Below, in pieces: positions 1 through 11,808 of a stretch of DNA of 64,000 nt. The notes under the pieces were generated by a model. The model had not been told where the DNA came from, did no database searches, and saw only the letters and a list, made by a program, of their open reading frames with translations. How positions within the stretch are numbered: the stretch's first letter is position 1; the number at the start of each line of letters is the position of its first letter. The translations under genes and the position numbers were made by a program. Source of the DNA: Liopterus haemorrhoidalis (Eukaryota; Arthropoda; Insecta; Coleoptera; Dytiscidae); contig OZ020611.1 of assembly GCA_963971575.1 (NCBI GenBank), positions 182,356,535 through 182,420,534 on the forward strand. The letters are read 5' to 3'.

Positions 1-480
1 AAGAATATTGCGTACAAAGAGTGTTGCAAAAAACGCGATTTTAAGCGCGTGCAAAACAAGATGTGCCAAAAAAATTGTCTTCCACCCCTTTTTCCCAGAG
101 TGGTTGGTTTAAAAATTTGAATAATACACGTTGTTATGAACCGGAATAGTTCAATAGTTTATTTTTTCAAAAATACCGATTTTATGGATCGTTGAAAAAA
201 TTATTGGAGGATATCAAATAAAAGTCGTTGCAACGTAAATTAAGGGATAAAAAGTAATTTTTAAAAATCTCGTTATTTTAACGCGTATTTAATTTAAAAT
301 GTACTAAAACTTTTAGTTTATATCCTGTGACCTAAATGAGTTATTTAAAAATCTAAGTAATGCACATTGAAGTGAACCGAGATAGTTTAACAGGAATTTT
401 TGATCAGATTATTTATTATTCCGGAAGATTTCATAGAGGGTATTAAATGAAAGCTCTTAGTTCATAGAATAACAAACAAT
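1..480 (+). repeat. PAL-family interspersed repeat, internal fragment
   Basis: This segment shares wording with the other PAL copies in the window (15.3, 36.7 and 43-47 kb). It has a 'gaaccggaatagttcaa' motif near 150 and again, diverged, near 375, each preceded by an 'aaaatct..aagtaatgcacattg'-like run and followed by '..aaataaaagtc' or '..taaatgaaagctctta'. The two units are about 230 bp apart, so the copy carries an internal duplication. The left end lies outside the window. No coding potential is seen. Orientation is set by comparison with copies at 15290 and 36695. Confidence 0.65.
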
Positions 481-1689
481 AAATGTTTATCAAAATATTG
501 TTCATTTTGATGTGACAAAATCTACAATGAAAAAGGCATGTCACCAAATATAGGTGACGTGTCAGTAAATGTGTTAAGATAATTTCGGGATATTTAAATT
601 TATTTTTATTTATCCGTACTACCGTTATAGTAAATCTAAATCAAATAAAAATTTTCTATGTGAAATCTAAATCATTTATTTTTATCACTGTTAAAAAGTC
701 AAAAGTCAAAATTTTGATAATGTGCCAGTGTTAAGATTTGCTAAACACATTTGATATCACTTTATCGTACAGACGTAATTTATTATAAAACAATTAGAAG
801 ATATGAACAGGATACTTATCGTATAAACTACGTTTCTCAAAAGTTAATTACGTATTTGTTGTGTATAAAAATATCTATTCTTTTATTGCTGACTAGCTGA
901 GGTTTCCGTAATTATTTTATTATATACATTATATATATAATAAAAAAATTATATAAATATATACATTTTTGCTGGATAGTAGTGTTTCTCAGCCATTTGT
1001 AAACAAACGCCCCCATCCAGTTAAACTAGGGTGACCAGATACGTTGTTTCCCTGGATTTGACACGCTCTTTACACTAAGGTCCCGTTGTCACGAAAATTG
1101 CTTTGGGATGGAAAATTGTTCCGGTTTTTATAGTTGTGATTTTTTAAATGTAGTAATATTTGTCACACTACCGAGTCTATTTTGTATCTTTTGTGGTTAA
1201 AAAGATTTGATTAAAAATAATGGTTAAAAAGTAACATTTAATATGTTATTCTATATCTCAGGTTATAACCCAAGCGTCAAGTTACAACTTTTTAACCTTA
1301 TGGTTAAAAGTATATTGTGAAGTTATCTACAATGGACGTATTTTGCTTGTGTAAGTGTGGCTTTAATGTAAACAAATGTTATGGTTGAATCGTGAATGAA
1401 CAACGTTCAAATGTTATAAATCTACTAATTACTCTACTTTAATTAACATAGCGTATCTATCAGTATTTTTACTCTTTTCTTTTTTCTATATTAAGATACT
1501 TTTATTTTCAGGTTATATTTACTTTATTTTTATTTTTAAATAAACAGAGAAATCAAAATTTATATCTTAATTTCATAATTTTAAAGTTTTAAATATTTAC
1601 TTGCAATATATCGGGAAATCTTTTGATTCTTCTCGAATTTTCAAAAAAACAACATTTGTAAAACGAGATATTCCGTAGAAGTTTTAGAC
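481..1689. other. AT-rich interval without a recognised gene
   Basis: No ORF or splice-bounded coding segment was recognised here. Near 1026 the motif 'ctagggtgaccagata' resembles the TAGGGTTGCCAT / TAGGGTTACCAT termini of the hAT-like elements at 9396 and 27690, so a decayed hAT end may lie there, but I found no matching right end or target duplication. The rest is low-complexity AT sequence. Confidence 0.4.
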
Positions 1690-1972
1690 AAAAGAATATT
1701 TTTATTTATTTTATTTATTTTTTTATTTTATACAATTTGGCCATTCCAACAGGACAACAAATCCCAATAACAGGAATAATGGCACTAACAATCAGGAAAA
1801 AAAATCAAAGATAATAATTCATCAGGCAAAAAGAATACATATACCGGGTGAATTATTTAAGGAGCAACATACATGTTTCACATATAATGTTAATGAAGTG
1901 AGTTATTTCAAAAGCAACATAGTCATAAAACAAATGCTTATCATATCCATAGAAAAGACAAAATATTATTTT
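1690..1972 (-). mobile_element. 3' tail of LINE A (minus strand)
   Basis: On the minus strand this sequence continues LINE A beyond the GT-microsatellite element inserted at 1973-2484. It reads into an A-rich tail: the plus strand shows a run of ttattt/tttatttt from about 1698. It looks like the last codons and 3' UTR of the retroelement. Assignment rests on adjacency and the poly(A)-like end, not on a recognised domain. Confidence 0.5.
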
Positions 1973-2484
1973 TACTTGCCCGACCTTAATATATAAGAGG
2001 CAAGTATTGTAATCGCGAAAATTTTCGATGTCGAGATTTTGACGGATGACCACGTTTCATGGTCCAGGGAATCCAAAAAACCTATTTTCGAAGTGCCGTC
2101 CGTATGTGTGTGTGTCTGTGTGTGTGTCTGCGTGTGTATCTGTGTGTCGTCTGTGTGTCTGTGTATATACACGATAACTCAAAAACGGTTTAACTTAAAG
2201 AGTTCGTTCTGGTATTAAAAAATTATCCTAATAATTGGGAAGAACCCTATTGTTTTTTATTAAAATCCTAAACCGGAAACGGAAGTTATTTTAAAATTTA
2301 AAAAAATTCGTAACTAGTAAACCAAGCCTTGGACAAAAAATTGTATAGGACATAATTTGATGTATTTTTGAAGATTTACCTAAATATTTTTTTAAATTAA
2401 AAAAAAATATATGTATTTTTATTTATTTATTTATTTTTTTATGGGATGGCAAGTCTAGCGGAGGTCTCCCTTTGCCACTGGTTT
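1973..2484 (-). mobile_element. GT-microsatellite element copy 1 (Helentron/HINE-like), inserted in LINE A
   Basis: The same element occurs at 7130-7812 and 35893-36617, and truncated at 9601-10466. It starts acttgcccgacc, with a hairpin formed by ACTTGCCC and GGGCAAGT 24 bp apart. It ends gggatggcaagtctagcgg..gccactggttt, so an inverted copy of the ACTTGCC block sits about 30 bp from the other end. A GT-rich tract lies at 2103-2168 at a fixed position between 'gtgccgtccgta' and 'tacacgataactc'. Subterminal inverted repeats, one terminal hairpin and a central microsatellite match non-autonomous Helentron elements (HINE/DINE-1 type); that class assignment is inference. If it is right, the functional 3' hairpin end is at 1973, hence the minus orientation. 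This copy lies inside LINE A. Confidence 0.7.
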
Positions 2485-5075
2485 AAATTGTGTAAGTGAT
2501 GTGCTGAATATATCTGGAAAATCAGGAAAGTCCGAATAATTATTATGAAGTGACGAAAATCTATTACTAATTGAATTAAGACAGTAATTTGTACGACTTG
2601 ATGAAACTGATATTAACTCAAAATTTCTGATAGCATAAGAGGGCACTCGTAAGGAGACCATTCGAACGAGATCAGGACAATCAATCAAGCCATTTATAAT
2701 TTTGTATAGAAATGTCAGGTCAATTACTTTACGCATTTTTTCCAGGTTGTCTAAATTCATAGAAAAATTTGGAAATTTAATTTTCATATAATTAATAAAC
2801 CTGTTTTGTATGGCTTGAATTCTGTTTATATATACAAAATACTGGGGCGACCAACAAACGCAGGCAAATTCAAGTTGGCTTCTAACCAGTGTTTTGTAGG
2901 TCATAACAGATAAGGGATTTTTAAAATTTGTACATGACCGGATAAGGAAACCAAGCATTTTATAAGCCTTTTTAACGATTTTATCAATGTGTATATCCAT
3001 AATTAATTTGTTATCTAGAGTGATGCAGAGATCTTTAACATTATTCCCAGAACTAATAATAGAGTCATCAAATTTATAATTAAAATCAATAGTTTGTTTG
3101 ACTCCTCCAAATGACATTTTCAGACATTTCTTAACATTTAGGAATAATTTATTTTCAAAACAATATTGATAGAAATTGTTAAGATCAGATTGTATTTTCA
3201 AACAGTCGTCAAAGTTACTTACAGAGTGAATTTTTTTTTACATCATCTGCATGGAGTAAACACTTGCAGAATTTAAAACATTTAACAATATCATTAATAA
3301 AAATTAAGAACAATAAAGGGCCCAAGTGAGAGCCTTGAGGCACACCGGATGTACAGTGAATCCACTCTGAATTATACCCATTTACTACTACTGATCTACT
3401 GAAGCCTATTTGACATATACGAATAAAACCATCTTAGAAGATTACCATGAACTCCACAGTAATAAAGTTTTTGCATAAGAATAATGTGGTCAATAGTATC
3501 AAAAGCCTTACTATAATCCGTATATATTACATTAACTTGCATAAGATTATCCATTGACTGTAAAATTGGATCAGTAAACAATGCTAGATTTGTGTCCACA
3601 GATCTGCCGGGAAAAAAGCCATGCTGTTCCGGAATTATTACTTGTTTCACAACCGCAAATAAACTTTTATATATTATTTTTTCAAAGATTTTTTCTAAAA
3701 TATTGAGTTTAGAAACAGGCCGATAATTTTCAACAAAATCTTTACTACCACTCTTGAAAACAGGAACAACTAAAGCCCTCTTCCAGACACTGGGACACTT
3801 ACCCTCAGATAAGGACGTATTATAAATCAAACTCAATGGCAATGCTAAGGATGATGTACAGTTTTTTATAAATATGCTAAGTTTCCCATCCGGCCCTGCT
3901 CCTTTCTTAGCATCAATATTTTCCAACATATTCAGCACCTCGCCAGTAATAACAGAGATATCAGAAATACAAGAACTACATTGTACACAAGAAATATCAT
4001 CAAATTTCAGATCCGCGTAAGAAATGTTAGACTCACTAGTGTAAGCTAATTTAAAATAATTAGACAAAAGATTATAGATATCCACACCACTATTAGCTAC
4101 AGCATCATTATGTTTCATTATATTAGGCATATTTATTTCTTTAACAGAATTAATGAAACTCCAAAATTTCTTAGAATTTGTTGATATTTCACAGACTCAA
4201 TATTCTTAATATAAACGTCATAACAATTTGTTATTAACATTTTGACACGTTTTCGCAGTAGAGAAAACGATACAAAATAAAAATTGGTTTTAAAATTTTT
4301 GAAATTTTTATGTGCTTTATTTTTTTCTCTAATTACTTTAATCAAGCCAGCTGAACACCAGTTGGGGTAAGTTCCATTTTTTATTGGTTTAGTGCGAACA
4401 TTGGTACTTATAATTGAGTTAATGTAAACATAAAATTTGTCAACCATATCGTCAGTAGACAAACCATTAAATTCTGCATTCTAGTTAACACGTGAGATCT
4501 TTTCGTTAATAAAATTGTAATCAGCTGACTTGAACAAAAATATTTTCCTTGAAAGATCATCCAAGTTATGAATAAAAGATAAATCAACATAAAATTCAAC
4601 TGCAGGGTGATGAACATCAAGTTTAGTTAAAGGATCTGTACAATTCATTAACGTTATAGAATTCAAATTCGACAATATTAAATCAAGAACTCTATTATTA
4701 ATATTTTTAATATAATTGAATTGAGCCAATTCACACTAAGTTATACAATCTATGAAATCAGAAGATCATTTGTGATAAGTATTACAAGATGTCATAGTAT
4801 TTGACTTATCATTATGTACCCAATTCAATAAGGGAAGATTAAAATCTCCACAAATTAAAATCTTATCAGGATTGGCATTAATCAAATTGTACAAGTTATC
4901 AATAAATAAACCAGAGCATTATGATCTTCAGGTGGTAAATAAGCACAACATACATGCAGAAATGTTTGTAATACAGAATATGTTTTAAAACGTTTCTTCA
5001 GGTAAATTAAAAGGGCCACTTATATCACGCAGTTGCCTTTGTTTAATTTGAACTGATCTCCTAAAAAGCATTTGT
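2485..5075 (-). pseudogene. LINE A: jockey/CR1-like non-LTR retrotransposon, endonuclease + reverse transcriptase, broken
   Basis: Read on the minus strand, order is endonuclease to RT to C-terminal tail. About 5075-4740 encodes the end of an AP-endonuclease domain (residues ILICGDFNLPLLNW near 4850, with stops before and after). 4729-4133 holds the rest of the linker in two short open stretches. 4130-3396 has RT motifs NYRPVSKL and YTDYSKAFDTIDH. 3390-3235 continues with [20 protein letters not shown] and LHADD, the catalytic box (usual YADD/FADD). 3201-2485 is the thumb and C-terminal region (RSQLEFACVCWSP; HTQ-type tail). Several stops and frameshifts break the frame, so the copy is dead. 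The C-terminus is cut by the GT element at 1973-2484, with more LINE beyond it. ORF1 was not seen. Confidence 0.88.
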
Positions 5076-5580
5076 ATATATTTTTTTATTCACCTATATT
5101 AATTTTTCACTTGTTAACCTCTTTTTGTTCAGTTTGTTCTAGTAATAATTGCTTTAAAATAAACAGATTTGCCATAATTAATTCTAAAAATGGATATTTT
5201 CTGGCTATTTGACGTTTATAGGTTAGAATTGCAGTTGGTTAAAATGTTAACACCATGTATTTGGCTGGAGTTAAAACTCCAAATATAACCTACTGAATTA
5301 ACCACATCGTTAAAATTAAAATAACAGGTTAAAATTTTAAAGCCGTAGGGTTACAAAATAACAAAATATTGTAAAGCGTGGTTAAAATTTTTAACTTCAA
5401 CCTTGAGGTTAATTTTTTACCTTACATGATACAGGTAAACCCGTGTTAAAATCAAGTTTACAAGTGAAAACGCCGATTTTGAGAGAGTTTTCTTTCAAAT
5501 TAATGTTCACTTGACAAATTAACGTCATTATCTCGACTGGGAAACAATTCAGGCGATTGTTTTTGTATTTACAACATGTA
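5076..5580. other. Unassigned AT-rich interval, probably LINE A 5' flank
   Basis: No convincing coding sequence. The region contains several motifs of the form 'ggttaaaattttaa' / 'ttaacc' near 5235-5415 that recur in both orientations, suggesting decayed repeat sequence, but no terminal repeats or target duplications could be paired. Confidence 0.35.
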
Positions 5581-5988
5581 CAGTCTGTTTCAAACGGTTA
5601 GGCGGAACTAAATGGGAATTTCGTTCTTTTAGGTTGTCACGAAAAGGGACCTTGCTTGGGTTATTTCATTTTTCACGTTGGAATGTCAAAATTTAAAATT
5701 CCAACAATGAAACCATGGAAACGAATGACATATGTCAAACTTAAATTAATTTTCTTACATACTTTAATGACAAAAAAATAAATAAATGAGATATTTGTAT
5801 TAAGAATGACACAAAAAATCAAAATATAAAGAAAATGACATTTTAAAATGATATTAACCTTAACCAAAAAATATTTGTTGCAAGTATGATTTACAAAGCT
5901 TAAACAAAACGGCTGAAAAGCATGATTTAAACGATGAAAGTAACTAGATTGCAAAATCTAGTTCCGCCTAACCGTTTGGAACAGACTT
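5581..5988. mobile_element. TA-flanked MITE (Tc1/mariner-like), family CAGTCTGTT, copy 1
   Basis: Terminal inverted repeats begin cagtctgtttcaaacggtta and end taaccgtttggaacagactt, flanked on both sides by TA (5579-5580 and 5989-5990), the target used by Tc1/mariner elements. Length 408 bp. A copy of nearly the same length in the opposite orientation lies at 52338-52744, and a 187-bp relative at 14753-14939. The short ORF inside is not conserved as a protein, so the element is non-autonomous. Confidence 0.85.
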
Positions 5989-6037
5989 TATTATAATTGT
6001 TCTATAATTTTATCAAAAACAATAAATCATTAATAAA

Positions 6038-6440
6038 ATGGCTAAGGTTTTACTATTATTTATAGTGCTGGGAACCGAAACCGGTTTTTCGGGTACCCGG
6101 TTCCGGTTTTCGGGTAAAACCGGGTTTGTAATTTTCGCGTTACCCGGATACCCGGTTCCGGATACCCGGTTCCGGATACCCGGTTCCGGATACCCGGTTC
6201 CGGATACCCGGTTCCGGATACCCGGTTCCGGATACCCGGTTTCGGATACCCGGTTTCGGATACTCGGTTTCGGATACCCGGTTTCGGATACCCGGTTCCA
6301 GATACCCGGTTTCGAATACCCGTTTTCGGATACCCGGTTTCGGATACCCGGTTTCGAATACCCGGTTCCGATTACCAGGTTTAGAATACTCGGTTCCGAA
6401 TGCCCGGTTCCAGATACGCTATTCCGAGTTCCCTGATTCA
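6038..6440. repeat. Minisatellite of 14-bp ggatacccggttcc units in a hAT-like element
   Basis: Around twenty degenerate tandem copies of the 14-bp unit run from about 6140 to 6400. The left side starts 'tagtgctgggaaccgaaacc' (6064), a probable hAT-like terminus. The locus at 8880-9292 has the same left sequence, the same array and a right end ..cagcacta. The open frames across the array on both strands arise because the unit contains no stop codon in those frames; they are not genes. Confidence 0.75.
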
Positions 6441-6776
6441 AACTTGATATTTAGTATAAATATAAATTGTTGAAATTGAAGGGTTTGAAATTAAGAAAAA
6501 AGTAAATGTTTCCTTCAAAATTTTATTTTTATACTAGATGTACATTTCGTTCACCACGTGAACATTATCAATAGACTCAGTGTGAATGGGGGTGAATTAG
6601 GGTATTTGAACATTTACGATTATTGTAGGTAATGGTTATGAATTGGGGAATTATTATAATTAGGTTCTTGGGATTATCTCTAAAAGCGGGTTTTGTAAAG
6701 GACTTAAGTCGGTGTTAATTAGAATTTTGGATTTTTTTTTTCTTTTTTTCATCTCTATCGCCTCTAACATGTTTAA
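6441..6776. other. Unassigned interval next to the Penelope-like fragment
   Basis: AT-rich sequence with no recognised gene. The part adjoining 6777 may be the 3' UTR of the Penelope-like element, which runs on the minus strand. Confidence 0.35.
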
Positions 6777-7129
6777 GTTTTATGCATTACTTTCTTTAAG
6801 TAACGAAATTGTGTCTATGTCATGCCCTGTTTTTATTTTATGGAATGCTAACGATGATCTCTTAATATATAAATTTTTAACGTAATTTTTATGTTCCTTA
6901 AATCTAGTTTCCAAATTTCTTTGGGTTTGTCGTATATATATTTTATTACATTTTTTACAGTTAATTTTATATACACCTAATTTTTGGAGATTTTTAATTT
7001 TGTCTAAACAACTTCCTAATAGGGCTTTAGTTTTTGTAGGGTTGTAGAAAGCTATAATTATATTGTGTTTATATGGTGGGTTTTTTTTGGTGGGCATATT
7101 ACATAAGGAGGTGGATTGTTTTATTTTGT
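6777..7129 (-). pseudogene. Penelope-like element: GIY-YIG endonuclease part
   Basis: The minus-strand reading frame has the hallmarks of the GIY-YIG endonuclease carried C-terminally by Penelope-like retroelements: GVYKINCKKCNKIYIRQT followed by NLETRFKEHKN, with the CxxC pair typical of PLE endonucleases and an acidic residue downstream. The usual YIGQT is YIRQT here, so the glycine is replaced, which suggests decay. The frame ends at 6780. Upstream it is separated from its reverse transcriptase part (7813-8190) by the GT element at 7130-7812. On either side of that insertion both parts run in the same direction, so this was one element. Confidence 0.85.
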
Positions 7130-7258
7130 TACTTGCCCGACCTTAATATATAAGGGGCAAGTATTGTAATCGCGAAAATTTTCGATGTCGAGATTTTGAC
7201 GGATGACCACGTTTCATGGTCCAGGGAATCCAAAAAACCTATTTTCGAAGTGCCGTCC

Positions 7259-7290
<32 letters not shown>

Positions 7291-7812
7291 CTGTCTGTGT
7301 GTATACACGATAACTCAAAAACGGTTTAACTTAAAGAGTTCGTTCTGGTACTAAAAAATTCTCCTATTAAATAGGAAGAACCCTATTGTTTTTTATGAAA
7401 ATCGGTTGACTAGAAATGGGAGTTTACTCGTGTCGATTTTAATATTTTTGCGAATATTTAGCAACAGAAAAATATTTCGAAAAAATTTATTGAACAAAAG
7501 TTACTATAAATGCAATAATTAATAACTTTTATTTGAGACGTTTTTTGATAAAACGAAAAATTTCGAAATTTTTTTGTAAAATTATTTAAAATTTTTTCAT
7601 ACTTATATGTAACGTTTCCATGGTCATGATAATTAATTCGTAACTAGTAAAGCAAGCCTTGGACAAAAATTTGTATAGAACATAATTTGATGTATTTTTG
7701 AAGATTTATCTAAATATTTAAAAAAAATTTTTTTTTTTTTAGTTTATTTTTTTTTAAATATTTTTTTTATGGGAGGGCAAGTCTAGCGGAGGTTTCCTTT
7801 CGCCACTGGTTT
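7130..7812 (-). mobile_element. GT-microsatellite element copy 2, splitting the Penelope-like element
   Basis: Full-length copy: terminal hairpin ACTTGCCC..GGGCAAGT at 7131-7162, GT tract at 7261-7304, and the end gggagggcaagtctagcgg..gccactggttt. It is longer than copy 1 because it keeps about 170 bp between the microsatellite and the right end that copy 1 lacks (compare with copy 4, which keeps it too). It sits exactly between the RT and endonuclease parts of a Penelope-like element. Orientation follows the Helentron hypothesis, with the hairpin at the functional 3' end. Confidence 0.78.
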
Positions 7813-8190
7813 TTTAAGTTGTGTTTATAATGTAATTTATTAATAAGACTCTTATTGTATCCGATAATTTCTGCAATGTGTATTATTTTTTTATATTTAA
7901 TATTATATTTTTCTTTTGATAAAGGTACATTTATAAGTCTGTGTATTAAACTATAGAAAGCGGCGTGTTTATGGTTGGTAGGACTCATGGAGGTATTGTT
8001 TATGTGAATATCTGAATGTGTTGTTTTTCGGTAAATGTCAAATTCTATTTTTTGTCCCTTTTTAATTATAAGAAGGTCTAAAAATGGTAGTCTATTGTCT
8101 ATTTCTAATTCAAATGTAAATTTTAATGAAGGGTAAATATTGTTAATATAATTAATGAAAGGGATTAAGAGCACTCGCCCTCGAATTTTT
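7813..8190 (-). pseudogene. Penelope-like element: C-terminal part of reverse transcriptase
   Basis: The minus-strand frame reads DNRLPFLDLLIIKKGQ, then IYRKTTHSDIHINNTSMSP, NHKHAAFYSLIHRLIN and an IAEIIGYNKSLINKL segment. This order is typical of the RT palm/thumb of Penelope-like elements (LPFLD, Y+K.T...Y, SCHP.. and HK..A equivalents). The N-terminal RT motifs, including the catalytic aspartates, are missing upstream of 8190, so the element is 5'-truncated. The frame runs into the GT element at 7812 and resumes as the GIY-YIG part at 7129. Confidence 0.85.
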
Positions 8191-8370
8191 GAAAGAAAAG
8201 ATCGTATCTTCTATTTGTCTTTTCTCCAATAAATTCAGAGGTATTGTTGAAGTGCAAATTCCGCTTGATATCCTCAAATCTATTGCAGCCCATTACTTGA
8301 GATACTGCAGGATCCATTGCTGTGTATGTGGCATATATGAACATTCATGAAGTAACGTTCTGATTCAGTT

Positions 8371-8718
8371 TTAAAAGTAAAATAAAAAATAAAAATCGGA
8401 ATGTGCCATATATGGCACACTATGCGGTAAAGGGTTAACATCTGAGAAATTATTATTGTAAGTACTACAGAGTCTGACTATTGAAGAATTTTGGTAAGAA
8501 TTCGTGTTCGCAAAAGGTATACAAAGAAGCGAAGAAGGTCTAGAATTGTACACTGAAACACTAATAATGATTAAATTTTGTAGTTCAACACAAGATAATA
8601 GATTATTAAGAATTTTATGCAAAATTTTCATGTCAGTCAAAGTGCGACGATCCTTTAGTGTGAGAAAATTAAACTCGGTGCAACATATATTATAATTGAT
8701 ATAGTTATAATATATCAA
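8371..8718 (-). pseudogene. LINE B: C-terminal RT fragment of a jockey/CR1-like element
   Basis: The minus-strand frame contains FNFLTLKDRRTLTDMKILHK, then SVELQ-type and NSSIVRLCSTYNNN segments ending near the frame end. This is the thumb/C-terminal tail after the RT domain in jockey-like LINEs, and it parallels LINE A's IDLTFLYKIINGLIDCPDL..NSISNRFSSLHN. No RT catalytic motifs are present. The plus-strand frame over the same bases is a shadow. The adjoining stretch 8191-8370 was not identified. Confidence 0.75.
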
Positions 8719-8879
8719 AAATATATATTATAAAGAAGTTGTTTAGAATTAAAATAAAGTAACGATTACAATTTTTTTTTCTATTCAAAATTGAAAATGT
8801 ATATAACAAAAAACGTACGTAGTAGATGCTGACGTGCAAGTATTACTTAACGTATCTCAATCACAATAACCGTAATTGT

Positions 8880-9292
8880 TATGATGCTGGAAACCGAAAC
8901 ATGTTTAACGGGTATCCGGTTCTGGATTTCGGGCAAAACGGGTACGTAATTTTGAAGTAACCCGGTTCCAGATACCTCATCCCGAATACCCGGTTTCGAT
9001 TACACGGTTCCGGGTACCCGGTTCCGGGTACCCGGTTCCGGGTACCCGGTTCCGGATACTCAGTTTCGGATACCCAGTTCCTATTACCCGGTTCCGGATA
9101 CCCGGTTCCGGATACCCGGTTCCGGATACCCGGTTCCGGATACCCGGTTTCGGATACCCGGTTCCGAGTACCCGGTTTCGGATACCCTGTTCCGGATACC
9201 CGGTTTCGGATACCCGGTTCCTAAACCGGGTAAACCCGGAACCGTTTTTTTTTTGGAACCGGTTCCGGTTCCGTCAAGATCGATTTCTGACA
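8880..9292. repeat. Second locus of the 14-bp cccggttccggata minisatellite, hAT-like ends
   Basis: The left side (atgctggaaaccgaaacatg) parallels 6066 onward; the array of 14-bp units runs from about 8965 to 9225 with variants (ggata, ggtta, ggtac spacers). The right end ..gacagcacta (9283-9292) is an inverted match to tagtgctg at the left end of the 6.0-kb copy. This suggests a hAT-like element whose body has become a minisatellite. I could not identify a clean 8-bp duplication. Confidence 0.7.
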
Positions 9293-9600
9293 GCACTAAT
9301 TATTTATGATATAACGTTAAAAAGTCCGTCTATTATATTTCAAAAAACTACCATATTTCACTTGTTTTTGTGCGTTTTTATGGTGACTGTTATAGTAGGG
9401 TTGCCATGTTTCAAAATGTTAAACTAGGACAATAACCTTCAAATACTATATAGAAATAGTGGATAGGATGGATATCCATCAGTATAGAAAAAATACCCGA
9501 CATGTATAATCCCGAGAAGTGCACCCGTGAGTGTTTTACTCTTTCTATTATCCACTCTTTTTACCCAAAAATTCCTTTCTTCATCCACACACCCAAGAAT

Positions 9601-10466
<866 letters not shown>

Positions 10467-10897
10467 GAAAATTATTACCCTTTTTTTCTAAGAAATTCAA
10501 CTAAATGTGTCAAAACTTTTCCCTGAAAGGTAATTAAAGATTACGCGAAAATCCTCAATTCTAAATTGTTTCTTTATGTGTTGCGTTATGCATTTTTACA
10601 ATATTTCAAAATCCCGGACAGCAATCAAAATCTATACCGGACATTCCCCGACCTATTAAAAAAGAGGACATGTCCGGGAAAACCCGGACGCATGGCATCC
10701 CTATGTTATAGAAAAAAAAACCTCTATTCAAAATTATCATAACCTGCATGCTTAATATGAAACATTTTAATTGATAAGATGATTAAAAAGATAAATAGAA
10801 AACGGTACGCGATAAAATAAATAAATAATTGAGAACCTTTGTAAATACATTGTGACAAAGTACCTGTAGAAAGTGCACACCAAAATCACTTATGTCG

Positions 10898-11015
10898 GGT
10901 TGCTAACGTAAGAGTTTTCTCTAACTCAAGTTAAAATCATTTGTTTTTATATGTTACATCATACAAAAACAAATGATTTTAACTTGAGTCAGGGAAAATT
11001 CTTACTTTAGCAACC
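10898..11015. mobile_element. 118-bp foldback MITE
   Basis: A near-perfect inverted repeat: ggttgctaacgtaagag at the left and its complement ..cttactttagcaacc at the right. The arms extend over about 50 bp (both contain aactcaagttaaaatcattt), leaving only a short loop of about 14 bp. This is a hairpin-type miniature element or foldback. No clear target duplication was seen. Confidence 0.75.
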
Positions 11016-11478
11016 GGCCATTAATATTTTAATTTTGGAAGTTATGAGCAAAAATTAAAAACCGGGAAAATTAGATTTTCTCATATCTAGTAACCTATGT
11101 ATGTTTTGAGGAGAACCAAGACATCATTAAAATGGTCCCTTAATGCGGCACCTTTGATCTAATTTAAGCGACTTCGTATCTCTTTAGGCTAGTACATACT
11201 AGTAGACATGTTGCGCGATTCTGGTCTCTGAGACGTGCCCCAGGTTGTCTACGCGACATGACTATAGACCAATCCCCGTCTACGGGCCTGTTGCGAGACT
11301 AAAAATTGCAGGTCTAAAGTCTCACGATCGGAATGGGAGACCGCATGCAACGTTAGACATGTTGCGCAACATTTTGACAGTGTGGACATCACTCGGCGTC
11401 TACAGGCTCCAGCTACCGAGTGGTGTGATTCGGCTGTTTACAGTTATTTTCCAAAGTTTTACAGTTCTTTTGAAAACA

Positions 11479-11680
11479 TGTGGTCTAACGAGAAAGTTTA
11501 AAAATTAATTGAAGATCACCATGCGTCTTATTGTTTGTGGGATGTTACGAGTCCCGACTATAAAAACCGGGTAAAAAGAAAAGTGGTACTGGAATCAATG
11601 ACAGTGGAGGAGATAGAAAAGAAAATCCATAATTTAAAAATATCATTCAACCGGGAGCGCAAAAAAAAAATACTCTGATA
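11479..11680 (+). pseudogene. MADF-domain remnant (second protein of Harbinger-like element)
   Basis: In frame with 11481 the translation gives WSNEKV, an in-frame TAA, then KLIEDHHASYCLWDVTSPDY and KNRVKRKVVLESMTVEEIEK before a stop near 11680. The spacing of an LI..HH..L hydrophobic/aromatic start, LWDVTSPDYKNR and a basic-acidic helix is that of a MADF DNA-binding domain, commonly encoded beside the transposase in PIF/Harbinger elements. One internal stop, no start codon and truncation after helix 2-3 show it is broken. It is most likely element-borne rather than a host gene, because it lies within the inverted repeats. Confidence 0.6.
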
Positions 11681-11808
11681 CCTGAAAAAATACCTGATGA
11701 GACTGAGAATTTCACATCGTAGTGTGGACGCTAGACGAGACAAAGAAAGACACCGTTCTTTGTCTTGTCACTTTATCTCTAAACGGTCTATAGACCGTGT
11801 CTCTAGAC

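Noticed and set aside
5673..5954. ORF in the CAGTCTGTT MITE, also open in the copy at 52372
   Set aside because: The two frames are similar only because the MITE copies are nearly identical in DNA; no domain, no transposase motif, and the 187-bp copy lacks it entirely.
6137..6400. CRISPR-like look of regularly spaced repeats
   Set aside because: The 14-bp units are directly adjacent with no unique spacers, degenerate, and in a eukaryotic genome; it is a minisatellite.
6013..6441. Repeat-protein-like ORFs (GYPEPGIRNRVSGT.. on minus, PVPDTRFRIPGSG.. on plus)
   Set aside because: They follow the 14-bp minisatellite unit; both strands are open for the same reason. A repeat-containing host protein is not supported.
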